A stretch of DNA of 64,000 bases. It comes from Peptostreptococcus canis (GTDB taxonomy: Bacteria > Bacillota > Clostridia > Peptostreptococcales > Peptostreptococcaceae). Under the pieces are notes generated by a model. It was not told where the DNA came from. It worked only from the letters and a program-made list of their open reading frames with translations, and made no database searches. The translations under genes and the position numbers were made by a program. The stretch lies in the NCBI RefSeq assembly GCF_014229965.1, contig NZ_JABGBW010000002.1, positions 1 through 64,000 of the forward strand, read 5' to 3'. Positions 18,440 through 26,370 of the stretch are shown one piece after another; within the stretch, counting starts at the first letter, position 1, and each line of letters opens with the position of its first letter.

Positions 18440-19813
18440 ATGAATTCAAATCAAGAATTAAGTGGTATTAACAAGTTATTTCCATTGTTGGCAGTTAAAG
18501 ATGCCAACATAAGAAAAGAAATAGTTGCAGGTATTACTACTTTCTTAACAATGGCTTACATAATTGCCGTTAATCCAGGTACACTTTCTGCTGCCGGAAT
18601 GGATGCAGGAGCTTTAGTGACTGGTACTTGTCTTGCTGCAGCAATAGGTTGTTTTATAATGGGATTTATGGCTAATTTACCATTTGCACTTGCATCTGGT
18701 ATGGGATTAAATGCTTTTTTCGCTTATACTGTAGTTCTTAAAGGTGGAGTTCCTTGGGAGGTGGCTCTTACAGCTGTATTTGTAGAAGGTATTATTTTTA
18801 TTTTTCTAACATTATTTAAAGTGCGTGAAGCTGTAGTAAATTCTATACCTTTAAATATGAAACACGCGGTTACTGCAGGTATAGGAATATTTATAGCGTT
18901 TATCGGGCTAAAAGGCTGTGGGCTAATTGTTGGAAATGAAGCTACTTTAGTTAGTTTAAACCATATCACACCAACAGTTCTATTTGCTTTTGTAGGTTTA
19001 ATAGTCATAGCAGTTTTTGATAAAAAGGGTTTAAAAGGCTCTATTTTGGCAGGTATAGCCGTAGCATCAATTATAGCTTGGATATATGCACTTTCTAATC
19101 CCAAGCATGCTGCTGAATTAGGTATATACTTACCAAATGGAATATTTAAATATGAATCTATAAAACCAATAGCAGGTAAAGTGGATTTTAACTTTATGGC
19201 TCATCCAAAAGACATAGGAAACTTTTTTGTAGTTGTTTCAACACTTCTATTTGTTGATTTTTTCGATACAGTTGGTACACTTGTAGGCGTTTCTTCAAAA
19301 GCAAATATGCTTGACGAAAATGGTAGGGTGCCTAATGTAGGTAGAGCATTATTAGCTGATTCATTTGCGACAACTATTGGTGCATTGTTAGGTGTTTCAA
19401 CTGTTACAACTTATGTTGAGTCTTCCACAGGCGTTCTTGCAGGTGGTAGAACAGGATATACTGCTGTTACTGTTGGAGTATTGTTTTTAATTGCAATGTT
19501 TTTCTCTCCAATATTTATAGCTATTCCAGCTTGTGCAACTGCACCTGCATTAATATACGTTGGATATTTAATGATAAGTTCCATACATGAAATTGATATA
19601 CATAATATTACTGAAGGTTTACCATCGTTTATTACTGTTGTAAGTATGGCTTTAACATTTAGTATTGGGGATGGATTGACAATAGGTATACTATCTTATG
19701 TGGTAATTAATTTAATTTATAATATATTTGCCAAGAAGGAAGAAAGAGAGAAGATTTCTTGGGTTATGATAATACTAGCCCTTTTATTCTTTATAAAGTT
19801 GGCATTCTTATAA
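18440..19813 (+). CDS. NCS2-family purine permease (AzgA/PbuG-like)
   Basis: 457 aa with 12 or more hydrophobic helices. The N-terminal GITTFLTMAYIIAVNP and FALASGMGLNAFFAY are typical of the AzgA-like branch of xanthine/uracil permeases that take up hypoxanthine, guanine or adenine by proton symport. The middle motif LFVDFFDTVGTLVGVSS is also present. Usually such genes have a purine riboswitch. Here the gene starts 20 nt after the kinase with only a ribosome site (TTTGGAGG), so expression should follow the two-component operon. Confidence 0.88.
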   Translation: MNSNQELSGINKLFPLLAVKDANIRKEIVAGITTFLTMAYIIAVNPGTLSAAGMDAGALVTGTCLAAAIGCFIMGFMANLPFALASGMGLNAFFAYTVVLKGGVPWEVALTAVFVEGIIFIFLTLFKVREAVVNSIPLNMKHAVTAGIGIFIAFIGLKGCGLIVGNEATLVSLNHITPTVLFAFVGLIVIAVFDKKGLKGSILAGIAVASIIAWIYALSNPKHAAELGIYLPNGIFKYESIKPIAGKVDFNFMAHPKDIGNFFVVVSTLLFVDFFDTVGTLVGVSSKANMLDENGRVPNVGRALLADSFATTIGALLGVSTVTTYVESSTGVLAGGRTGYTAVTVGVLFLIAMFFSPIFIAIPACATAPALIYVGYLMISSIHEIDIHNITEGLPSFITVVSMALTFSIGDGLTIGILSYVVINLIYNIFAKKEEREKISWVMIILALLFFIKLAFL

Positions 19814-19866
19814 AATACTTGAAAAATAATGAATTTTTGGATAATATAGAAATATAGAGTAAATTG

Positions 19867-19892
19867 GACTATTGATTTTATTCGATAGTCCT
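19867..19892 (+). terminator. Terminator after the purine permease
   Basis: 9 bp stem with one G-T pair (GGACTATTG with CGATAGTCC), 8 nt loop, then TTTT. It ends 43 nt before the start of the ABC-F gene. Confidence 0.8.
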
Positions 19893-19935
19893 TTTATATG
19901 TAATAAGAAAAATTATAAAAGGAAGGAAAAAATTA

Positions 19936-21555
19936 ATGTTACAAGTAACTGATGTAGGTTTAAGATTTGGTGATAAAGAGTTATATAAAGAAGTAAATTT
20001 AAAATTTACCAAAGGAAATTGTTATGGAATAATTGGGGCTAACGGAGCTGGAAAAAGTACATTTTTAAAAATACTATCAGGAGAAATTGAGCCTAATACT
20101 GGTGTGGTTTCTATTACTGATAAGGAGAGAATGTCTGTTTTAAAACAAGACCATTTTAAATATGATAACACACCTGTAATTGATGTTGTAATAATGGGAC
20201 ATGAGAGATTGTGGAATATCATGAAAGAAAAAGAGTCCCTTTATATGAAAGAAGATTTTAGTGATGAAGATGGTATAAAGGCCGCTGAGTTAGAGGGAGA
20301 ATTTGCTGAATTAGATGGATGGGATGCAGAAACCAATGCCGAAAAAATATTAATGGGGTTAGGAATAGAAAAGGAATTTCACTATTCACTAATGAATGAA
20401 TTAAGTGGAGGAGATAAGATCAAAGTACTTCTTGCACAAGCTTTATTTGGGAATCCCGAAATTCTTCTTCTTGATGAGCCTACAAACCATCTTGATTATG
20501 CATCTATTAAATGGCTAAATGAATTTATAATAAATTTGGATGAAACAATAGTTATAGTTGTATCTCATGATAGACACTTCTTAAATACTATATGTACTCA
20601 TATAGTAGATGTAGATTTTGGAAAAATTCAATTATACACTGGTAATTATGATTTTTGGTATGAATCAAGTCAACTTGCGCTTCAGCTAATGAAAGATCAA
20701 AATAAGAAAGCAGAAGAAAAGATTGCTCAGTTAAAAGAATTTATAGCTAGGTTTAGCTCTAATGCTTCTAAAGCAAAACAGGCAACTTCTAGAAAGAAAC
20801 AATTAGAAAAACTAAATATAGAGGAGATACAACCTTCGAGAAGAAAATACCCTTATGTCGCTTTTAAACCGGAAAGAGAAATAGGAAATGAAGTTTTAGA
20901 ATTACACAATATCACAAAAGAAATTGACGGAGTAAGGGTATTAAACGATGTGAGTTTTAGATTAGATAGTGAAGACAAAGTTGTCTTTATGGGAGATGAT
21001 ATTGCCACAACAGCTCTATTTGATATACTTTCAGGAAAAGATACAAATTTTGAAGGTTCATTTAAATGGGGAGTAACTACATCACAAGACTATATGCCTA
21101 AAAATCATAATGAATATTTTGATGGTTGTGAATTATCATTAGTGGACTGGTTAAGACAATATTCAGAAGAAAAAAGCGAGAGTTATATAAGAGGTTTTTT
21201 AGGAAGGATGCTATTTAGTGGAGATGAGGCATTAAAAGAGGCCAATGTCTTATCAGGAGGAGAAAAAGTAAGATGTATGTTATCAAAACTTATGCTTTCG
21301 AATGCCAATGTACTGATACTAGATGACCCTACAAACCACCTCGATCTAGAATCCATAACATCTGTCAATAAAGCACTAGAGGATTTTAAAGGAGTGTTAT
21401 TGTTTAGTTCACATGATCATCAATTTATTTCATCTATTGCCAATAGAATTATATTTATTGGAGAAATGGGAATTTTAGATAGAAAGATGGATTTTGAAGA
21501 ATTTATGGATAGTGAAGAAATTCAAGGATTGTTGAAAAAAATAATCCAAGAATAA
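19936..21555 (+). CDS. ABC-F family ATPase (YbiT/YkpA-like)
   Basis: 539 aa with two ABC domains and no membrane part. Domain 1 has Walker A GANGAGKST, signature LSGGDKIKVLLAQ and Walker B LLLDEPTNHLD. Domain 2 has signature LSGGEKVRCML and LILDDPTNHLDLES, but its Walker A is degenerate (MGDDIATTALFD), a feature I recall from YkpA-type members. The linker is the usual charged helical arm (~240-290). ABC-F proteins act on the ribosome to rescue stalled translation or give antibiotic protection. The YbiT branch is mostly housekeeping. AAAGGAAGG lies before the ATG. Confidence 0.88.
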   Translation: MLQVTDVGLRFGDKELYKEVNLKFTKGNCYGIIGANGAGKSTFLKILSGEIEPNTGVVSITDKERMSVLKQDHFKYDNTPVIDVVIMGHERLWNIMKEKESLYMKEDFSDEDGIKAAELEGEFAELDGWDAETNAEKILMGLGIEKEFHYSLMNELSGGDKIKVLLAQALFGNPEILLLDEPTNHLDYASIKWLNEFIINLDETIVIVVSHDRHFLNTICTHIVDVDFGKIQLYTGNYDFWYESSQLALQLMKDQNKKAEEKIAQLKEFIARFSSNASKAKQATSRKKQLEKLNIEEIQPSRRKYPYVAFKPEREIGNEVLELHNITKEIDGVRVLNDVSFRLDSEDKVVFMGDDIATTALFDILSGKDTNFEGSFKWGVTTSQDYMPKNHNEYFDGCELSLVDWLRQYSEEKSESYIRGFLGRMLFSGDEALKEANVLSGGEKVRCMLSKLMLSNANVLILDDPTNHLDLESITSVNKALEDFKGVLLFSSHDHQFISSIANRIIFIGEMGILDRKMDFEEFMDSEEIQGLLKKIIQE

Positions 21556-21679
21556 ATGGAATTTTAGAATGAATATATATTTAGAATAAAAAGCTATTTA
21601 AAATTATATTTATATTCTAAAATTATAGTCATAAACAAAAAATAGACTAATTAGTGAAAAATATAGAATCTTTAGTAAT

Positions 21680-21712
21680 ACCCAAATTCATTATGAATAA
21701 AAGAATTTGGGT
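21680..21712 (+). terminator. Terminator downstream of the ABC-F gene
   Basis: 10 bp stem (ACCCAAATTC with GAATTTGGGT), 13 nt loop, then a long T-rich tail. Confidence 0.85.
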
Positions 21713-21847
21713 GTTTTATTTTTTTAAAAAATAGAATCTTAAATTGTACCATTAAAATTTTAAACCATATATATGATTATATTAGATTGAAAATAATACA
21801 TCATATATAATATTCAAAAATATTTTTCTATTTTTGAATATTAGTAA

Positions 21848-21877
21848 TTGTCTTTTTAGTACAAACTATGATATAAT
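21848..21877 (+). promoter_or_regulatory. Promoter in the 21556-22009 gap, for the recombinase-like gene
   Basis: TTGTCT at 21848-21853, 18 bp, TATAAT at 21872-21877. Transcription near 21884 would give a leader of about 125 nt before the TTG start at 22010. The rest of the 450 nt gap is AT-rich and I see nothing else besides the terminator at its left. Confidence 0.55.
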
Positions 21878-22009
21878 ATGTAATATCTAAAACAATTGTT
21901 CAATATTATATTTAATAAAAATATAATTATTTTTACTTTATAGATTTTTATCTGAAATTATATAGATTGATATGTTATAAGTTTTGAAACTTTAAGGAGG
22001 TGCAGTATT

Positions 22010-22576
22010 TTGATTTATGGTTATTGCAGAGCGACTACGCCTAAGCAAATAGAACAAGGCTTCTTAAAAGAACAAGAAGATAGAATAAGTGAGCGATATT
22101 ATGGTTGTAAAATAATAAAAGAAACTACTCTTGATATGAATTTCAAGCCGGAACTTGCTAATTTACTTTCTTTAATAAAAGAAGGGGATACTTTAGTTGT
22201 GACAAAATTAGATAGATTTGCAAAATCGGTTTCGGATGCTTGTGAGATTATTGAAAATTTAAGAAGCAAAAATGCAAATATTCATATTTTAGATACTGGA
22301 CTTATAGATGATTCTATTGCTGGAGATATGGTATTAAAAGTCATTATTTCAATGAATGAGTTTGAAAAAGCGTTATTAGTGGAAAGAATTCAGTCCGGAA
22401 AAAATAAGGCTAAAAAAACAAATGGATTCAAAGAAGGAAGACCTAAAAAATACTCTCAAAAACAGATTGAAGAAGCATTAAAAATGCTAGATTCTTATTC
22501 ATATAAAAAAGTTGAAGAAATGACCGGCATTTCTAAAAGTACCCTGATTAGAGCAAAAAAGGAATTATCAAGATAA
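22010..22576 (+). CDS. Serine-recombinase-fold protein with altered active site
   Basis: 188 aa from TTG22010, placed 9 nt after AAGGAGG. Residues 1-~140 follow the resolvase/invertase catalytic fold (YGYCRATTPKQ, then VVTKLDRFAKS and FEKALLVERIQSGK), and ~143-186 form a helix-turn-helix (YSYKKVEEMTGISKSTL). Aligned by eye with gamma-delta resolvase, the nucleophile Ser10 is Thr9, Arg45 is Lys46 and Arg71 is Lys72, while Arg8, Asp67 and Arg68 are kept (Arg7, Asp68, Arg69). An enzyme lacking the Ser is not expected to recombine DNA, so it may be a DNA-binding regulator. It stands alone between two terminators, with no transposon parts around it. The family is clear, the loss of activity is inference. 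Confidence 0.8.
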   Translation: MIYGYCRATTPKQIEQGFLKEQEDRISERYYGCKIIKETTLDMNFKPELANLLSLIKEGDTLVVTKLDRFAKSVSDACEIIENLRSKNANIHILDTGLIDDSIAGDMVLKVIISMNEFEKALLVERIQSGKNKAKKTNGFKEGRPKKYSQKQIEEALKMLDSYSYKKVEEMTGISKSTLIRAKKELSR

Positions 22577-22588
22577 TATAAATATATC

Positions 22589-22608
22589 AAGCTGGATTTT
22601 TCCAGCTT
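22589..22608 (+). terminator. Terminator of the recombinase-like gene
   Basis: 8 bp stem (AAGCTGGA with TCCAGCTT), 4 nt loop, long T tract. It begins 12 nt after the stop codon. Confidence 0.9.
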
Positions 22609-22675
22609 TTTCTTTTTTTCTTAATATTATATAAATAATTGGAGTTGATTTCAAATTTTTAGTATATTAGTATAA

Positions 22676-22730
22676 AAAGATTCCCTTTAAAGTGAATTAT
22701 ATATAAAGATTCGTATTGAAGGGAATCTTT
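22676..22730 (+). repeat. Inverted repeat (operator-like) over the satD promoter
   Basis: 12 bp arms AAAGATTCCCTT (22676-22687) and AAGGGAATCTTT (22719-22730) are exact reverse complements 31 bp apart. The right arm overlaps the -35 box and spacer of the promoter. A third copy of the core AAAGATTC lies at 22705-22712 and could pair with the right arm instead. No T tract follows, so a protein operator is more likely than a terminator. Confidence 0.6.
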
Positions 22731-22744
22731 ATATATAGTATAAT
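22716..22744 (+). promoter_or_regulatory. Promoter of satD-DUF3307
   Basis: TTGAAG at 22716-22721, 17 bp spacer, TATAAT at 22739-22744. Transcription would start near 22751, leaving about 50 nt of leader. Confidence 0.75.
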
Positions 22745-22802
22745 ATATAGATGAAATACTTATATATTTAAGTAATATTTAATCTTTTGTGAGGTGCTAA
22801 TT

Positions 22803-23513
22803 ATGAATAATATAAATAATTCTCCTAATCAGAGATATGCAGCCATTATCGGTGATATTGTAAACTCAAGAAAAATAGAAAATAGAAATGAAATACAAAA
22901 AAGACTAAAAAATTTATTAGATGACATAAATAAAAAATACCATGAATATATAGCTTCTAAATTTATTATTACTTTGGGTGATGAATTCCAAGGACTTTTA
23001 AAAACTCCAGATAAAGCAATTGAAATTATTTCCTACATAGAAATAGGTTTATTATCAGTTGAGGTACGCTTTGGTATAGGTATAGGAGCAATATCTACTG
23101 ATATTAACTATGAAAACTCTTCAGAAGTAGATGGTCCGGCATACCATAGAGCGAGAGAAATGATCTCAAGAATAGAATGTATAGAAAAGCAGTATACAGA
23201 AAGAATTTCAAATGTGATGATTAGCTCGACAGATGATAAACATCAAAGTAAAAATTACTGTATTGATGAATTGCTAAATTCTATATTATCTGTTTGTACT
23301 GCTTTAAAATCAAAATGGACTGAGAGACAAAAAGAAATAATTTTGACATATTTATCCAACGGACAAAATCAGTATAAAACAGCAAATGCTCTTAGTATAG
23401 GGCAATCAAGCGTTAATAAGGCTTTGAAAAGTGCTAAATACTATACTTATAAGTATGCAATGGAAACCATTGAAAAATACTTATCCGAATTTGGGAGGGA
23501 AAATTATGTATAG
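22803..23513 (+). CDS. satD: SatD family protein: cyclase-like N-terminal domain plus helix-turn-helix
   Basis: 236 aa from ATG22803, preferred over GTG22794 because GTG lies inside the GAGGTG ribosome site. The family name comes from the streptococcal acid-tolerance locus. The biochemical role is not established. In the sequence, IIGDIVNSRKI (Asp18), ITLGDEFQGLL (Asp60), VRFGIGIGAI (88-97) and VDGPAYHRAREM (109-120) follow the order and spacing of class III nucleotide cyclase motifs (metal Asp; K-x-x-GD; R-x-GI-x-x-G; G-x-x-VN-x-AAR). The last motif is divergent: the catalytic Asn would be His and Arg is displaced. Residues ~170-230 resemble a sigma-like HTH (WTERQKEIILTYLSNGQNQY). The end overlaps the DUF3307 gene by 8 nt. 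The cyclase relation is inference. Confidence 0.75.
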   Translation: MNNINNSPNQRYAAIIGDIVNSRKIENRNEIQKRLKNLLDDINKKYHEYIASKFIITLGDEFQGLLKTPDKAIEIISYIEIGLLSVEVRFGIGIGAISTDINYENSSEVDGPAYHRAREMISRIECIEKQYTERISNVMISSTDDKHQSKNYCIDELLNSILSVCTALKSKWTERQKEIILTYLSNGQNQYKTANALSIGQSSVNKALKSAKYYTYKYAMETIEKYLSEFGRENYV

Positions 23514-24291
23514 AATATTAGTTTTATTGATGTTAATAGGTCATTTTTTAGGCGACTTCTATTTCCAATCAAATTCTTTAGCAGTAGAAAAGGAAAAAAA
23601 TATACCAAAATTATTTTTGCACTGTTTAATTTATTTTATAGTTATGATTTTGGTTATAACTCCAATATTTGGAAGTTCTGCTTTTATTTATGCTTTAACC
23701 GCTTCAATTGCTCATTTGATAGTTGATGTTGTGAAATTTGCATATAAACTTAATTGTAAGAATAAATTTTCTGAAAGAAAAGAGGCAATTGTCTACTTAA
23801 TTGATCAAGCTGTACACATATTATGCATTATTTTTATTGTTTTATTTATTTCGGCTAAACAATATACTATTTTTTATACAGGATTAATTCAATCTATATA
23901 TGAAAATAATATTTTGAGTTTCGATAGGATTTTTTCTTGGATTCTGGGATTATTAATTATAGTAAATCCTTGTAAAATAACTATTAAAAAAGTATTAAAA
24001 GGATTTAAATATGAATCAAATTATAGTAAAGAAAGTAATAAAAATAGCGATGTCCATAAAAGAGGAGGTAAGCCAAATGCCGGAGCCTTGATTGGAATTT
24101 TGGAAAGGAGTATAGTTTTATTACTTTTATCTGTTGGCCAATATTCTGCTATCGGTTTTGTATTAACTGCGAAATCAATAGCTAGATATAAAAAAATTAG
24201 TGATGATATAGTATTTGCTGAATATTATTTGATAGGTACCCTTCTGAGTAATTTTTTAGTTATTTTAACATATCTCTTGATTTTTATATAA
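23506..24291 (+). CDS. DUF3307 multi-pass membrane protein
   Basis: 261 aa from ATG23506 (GGGAGGG 6 nt upstream, earlier in-frame starts lie inside satD). About seven hydrophobic helices. Conserved polar residues sit in or beside them: GHFLGDFYFQ (residues ~11-20), HLIVDVVKF, DQAVHI, AGALIGILERS and AEYYLIGTL. The Asp, His and Gln pattern inside the membrane looks like an enzyme site or ion path more than a structural protein, but nothing proves catalysis. The 8 nt overlap means translation coupled to satD. Pairs of satD and DUF3307 occur in other Firmicutes. Function unknown. Confidence 0.75.
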   Translation: MYRILVLLMLIGHFLGDFYFQSNSLAVEKEKNIPKLFLHCLIYFIVMILVITPIFGSSAFIYALTASIAHLIVDVVKFAYKLNCKNKFSERKEAIVYLIDQAVHILCIIFIVLFISAKQYTIFYTGLIQSIYENNILSFDRIFSWILGLLIIVNPCKITIKKVLKGFKYESNYSKESNKNSDVHKRGGKPNAGALIGILERSIVLLLLSVGQYSAIGFVLTAKSIARYKKISDDIVFAEYYLIGTLLSNFLVILTYLLIFI

Positions 24292-24316
24292 AATTCATAT
24301 GAGGATGAATCAATAT

Positions 24317-24344
24317 AAAAGATAACCTGTTGAGTGAATCTTTT
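24317..24344 (+). terminator. Possible weak terminator after DUF3307
   Basis: 7 bp stem AAAAGAT/ATCTTTT with 14 nt loop and only A/T sequence behind it. Weak evidence. Confidence 0.35.
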
Positions 24345-24507
24345 AAAATAAAAGATGCTTTTATCTAGCATATTTAGTGATATAAATCAGAATATAAAAA
24401 AATATAATATATTAATTATAGATTTATTTTCCATAATTTGGGATATACTTTTATAAAACGGAAGAATTATAAATTATTTAAATAGATAAATTATGTAAGG
24501 AGAAAAA

Positions 24508-25119
24508 ATGATTGATTACAGAAAAATTTTTAAAGAATATGATAAAGGGGTAATAGGTCCTGATAAAGCCTTTATATCTTCAGTGGTTCTTCCTGTAGTA
24601 GAAATAGAAGGAAGAGATTCAATTATATTTCAACTTCGTTCCAAAAATTTAAAGCATCAACCCGGGGAAGTATCTTTACCGGGTGGAAGAGTTGATAACG
24701 GAGAAACTCCAAGAGAAGCTGCCATTAGAGAGTTTTGCGAAGAATTAGAATCAAATTCCAGTAATTTAGATATTATTACAGAATTAGATTCATATATAAC
24801 ACCTACTAAGGGAATTATACACTGCTATTTAGGAATATGTAAAAATGTCGATTTAGATATAAAAAATGATGAAGTAGAGGAACTTTTTACTGTGCCTATA
24901 GATTTTTTTAAGAAAAACGAACCGGATATTTATTATAATACTATTAAAATTACACCTTCATCTGACTTTCCTTTCGACGAGATGAATATTTCAAGAGAAT
25001 ATTTTTGGGGAAGTTTAAAGAATCAAGTTATTTTTTATAAATATGGTAAATATATTATTTGGGGAATTACGGCACAAATAGTTAGAAATTTTGTTAATAA
25101 ACTTAGTTCTATGGTATAA
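24508..25119 (+). CDS. Nudix hydrolase, CoA pyrophosphatase type
   Basis: 203 aa. The CoA-specific lead-in FQLRSKNLKHQPGEVSLPGG is followed by the Nudix box (GGRVDNGETPREAAIREFCEELES, residues ~60-83), which matches G-x5-E-x7-REU-x-EE. Such enzymes split CoA and its oxidised forms to 4'-phosphopantetheine and 3',5'-ADP, probably for housekeeping. The start follows AAGGAG. The thiamine operon promoter lies in its last codons. Confidence 0.85.
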   Translation: MIDYRKIFKEYDKGVIGPDKAFISSVVLPVVEIEGRDSIIFQLRSKNLKHQPGEVSLPGGRVDNGETPREAAIREFCEELESNSSNLDIITELDSYITPTKGIIHCYLGICKNVDLDIKNDEVEELFTVPIDFFKKNEPDIYYNTIKITPSSDFPFDEMNISREYFWGSLKNQVIFYKYGKYIIWGITAQIVRNFVNKLSSMV

Positions 25120-25120
25120 T
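25091..25120 (+). promoter_or_regulatory. Promoter of the TPP-controlled operon
   Basis: TTGTTA at 25091-25096, 18 bp, TATAAT at 25115-25120, inside the end of the Nudix gene. The start near 25127 is just ahead of the riboswitch. Confidence 0.7.
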
Positions 25121-25135
25121 AATAAATACAATATA

Positions 25136-25213
25136 AAAATACAGGGGAGCTTTTGCTGAGAGGAATTTTTTCGACCCTTTGACCCATTGGATAATGCCAG
25201 TGCTGGAATTTTA
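25136..25213 (+). ncRNA. TPP (thiamine pyrophosphate) riboswitch aptamer
   Basis: The conserved parts are present in order: GGGGAGC, CTGAGA (25156-25161), ACCC, then GGATAATGCCAG (25189-25200). A P1 helix can form between AAAAT..CAG at 25136-25144 and CTG..ATTTT at 25203-25212. A terminator hairpin follows at once, so ligand binding should stop transcription of the uptake genes. This is the THI-box arrangement known from Firmicutes. Confidence 0.93.
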
Positions 25214-25216
25214 TTT

Positions 25217-25241
25217 AGTCCCTCACTGTAGGGGCTTTTTT
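25217..25241 (+). terminator. Riboswitch expression-platform terminator
   Basis: 7 bp stem AGTCCCT/AGGGGCT with one G-T pair, 6 nt loop, T run. It directly follows the aptamer. Regulation by premature termination is inferred. Confidence 0.85.
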
Positions 25242-25267
25242 ATTTGAAGTTGAAAGGAGATTTTTAT

Positions 25268-25558
25268 ATGGTTATTGCAGATATAGCTGTCATGCCACTT
25301 AGACCATTTGGTTGCGAGGAAGAAATGTATAAAGTTGTGGATGCTTGTATTAATGAAATAGAAATAAGTGGATTAAAATATGAAATTGGAGCAAATAGTA
25401 CAACAGTTCAAGGTGGACTGGATGAAGTATTTGATTTAGCAAAAAAAATACATCTAATACCATTTGAATTAGGTTGTGAAAGAGTTATTACTATTTTCAG
25501 AATAGATCAAAAACAAGGTGGAATTACTATAGATGAAAAACTTAAAAATCACAGATAA
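25268..25558 (+). CDS. Thiamine-binding protein, MTH1187/YkoF-like
   Basis: 96 aa from ATG25268, with GAAAGGAG 8 nt upstream (an in-frame TTG at 25244 lies before this site). It starts MVIADIAVMPLRPFG and has the IGANSTTVQGGLDEVFDLAKK pattern of the small MTH1187 family, ferredoxin-like proteins that bind thiamine or its precursors. It is first behind the riboswitch and overlaps the permease gene by 26 nt. It may bind and buffer the imported pyrimidine, which is inference. Confidence 0.85.
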   Translation: MVIADIAVMPLRPFGCEEEMYKVVDACINEIEISGLKYEIGANSTTVQGGLDEVFDLAKKIHLIPFELGCERVITIFRIDQKQGGITIDEKLKNHR

Positions 25559-26294
25559 ATGGCTTAATTACTTATATCCAATAATTACTTTTTTTAGTAT
25601 CATACTGATTTGGCAGATTTTTGTGAGTTATTTTAAAATACCTTCTTATATCTTGCCATCGCCGATGGATATATATAAGGAATTTTTATATGACTGGGAG
25701 ATTCTTATGTTTCATAGTAAAGTAACCTTACTGGAAACGGTTTTAGGACTTGGAATTTCTGTTTTGGTCGCACTTATAATAGGTACAATGATGGATTTCA
25801 TACCTATTCTTAAAAAAGCATTTTATCCAATTATGTATGTAACACAGATGATTCCTACTATTACAATAGCTCCTCTTCTTGTAATATGGTTTGGATTTGG
25901 AATTAAATCAAAGGTTTTATTGGTTATACTAACTTGTTTTTTTCCTATGCTTATAAATTTCACAGATGGTTTGGATAGTATAGACAGAGATTTTTTAAAT
26001 TTATTTAGAGTAATGAGAGCAAGTAAATGGAAAACTTTTATTCATCTAAAGTTTCCGATGTCGTTGAATAAGTTTTTCACAGGTTTGAAAATTTCCAGTA
26101 CTTATGCATTTATAGCAGCTACGGTTGCAGAATGGCTAGGAGGCTCAAATGGATTAGGAGTTTATATGGTTAGAGCAAAAAGTTCCTATGCATTAGATAA
26201 GGTGTTTGCCTGCACTATATTAGTGGTAATATTTAGTTTAATATTTGTGGGTATTATATCTTTTTTGAAAAAATATATAGTTAAAGCCATTTAA
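25533..26294 (+). CDS. thiX: ABC transporter permease ThiX
   Basis: 253 aa with about six membrane helices and the binding-protein-dependent permease loop (FRVMRASKWKTFIHLKFPMS). It belongs to the SsuC/TauC-like branch that also includes ThiX. Its place in a TPP-regulated operon with an NMT1-like binding protein supports import of a thiamine pyrimidine precursor. The start overlaps the previous gene by 26 nt, with AAGGTGG as ribosome site. Confidence 0.88.
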   Translation: MKNLKITDKWLNYLYPIITFFSIILIWQIFVSYFKIPSYILPSPMDIYKEFLYDWEILMFHSKVTLLETVLGLGISVLVALIIGTMMDFIPILKKAFYPIMYVTQMIPTITIAPLLVIWFGFGIKSKVLLVILTCFFPMLINFTDGLDSIDRDFLNLFRVMRASKWKTFIHLKFPMSLNKFFTGLKISSTYAFIAATVAEWLGGSNGLGVYMVRAKSSYALDKVFACTILVVIFSLIFVGIISFLKKYIVKAI

Positions 26295-26370
26295 CTTAGA
26301 ATTATATCAATAATTTATAAAGCTTATATACAAAATGACATAAAATATTTAAAACAAAATGGAGGTTAAA

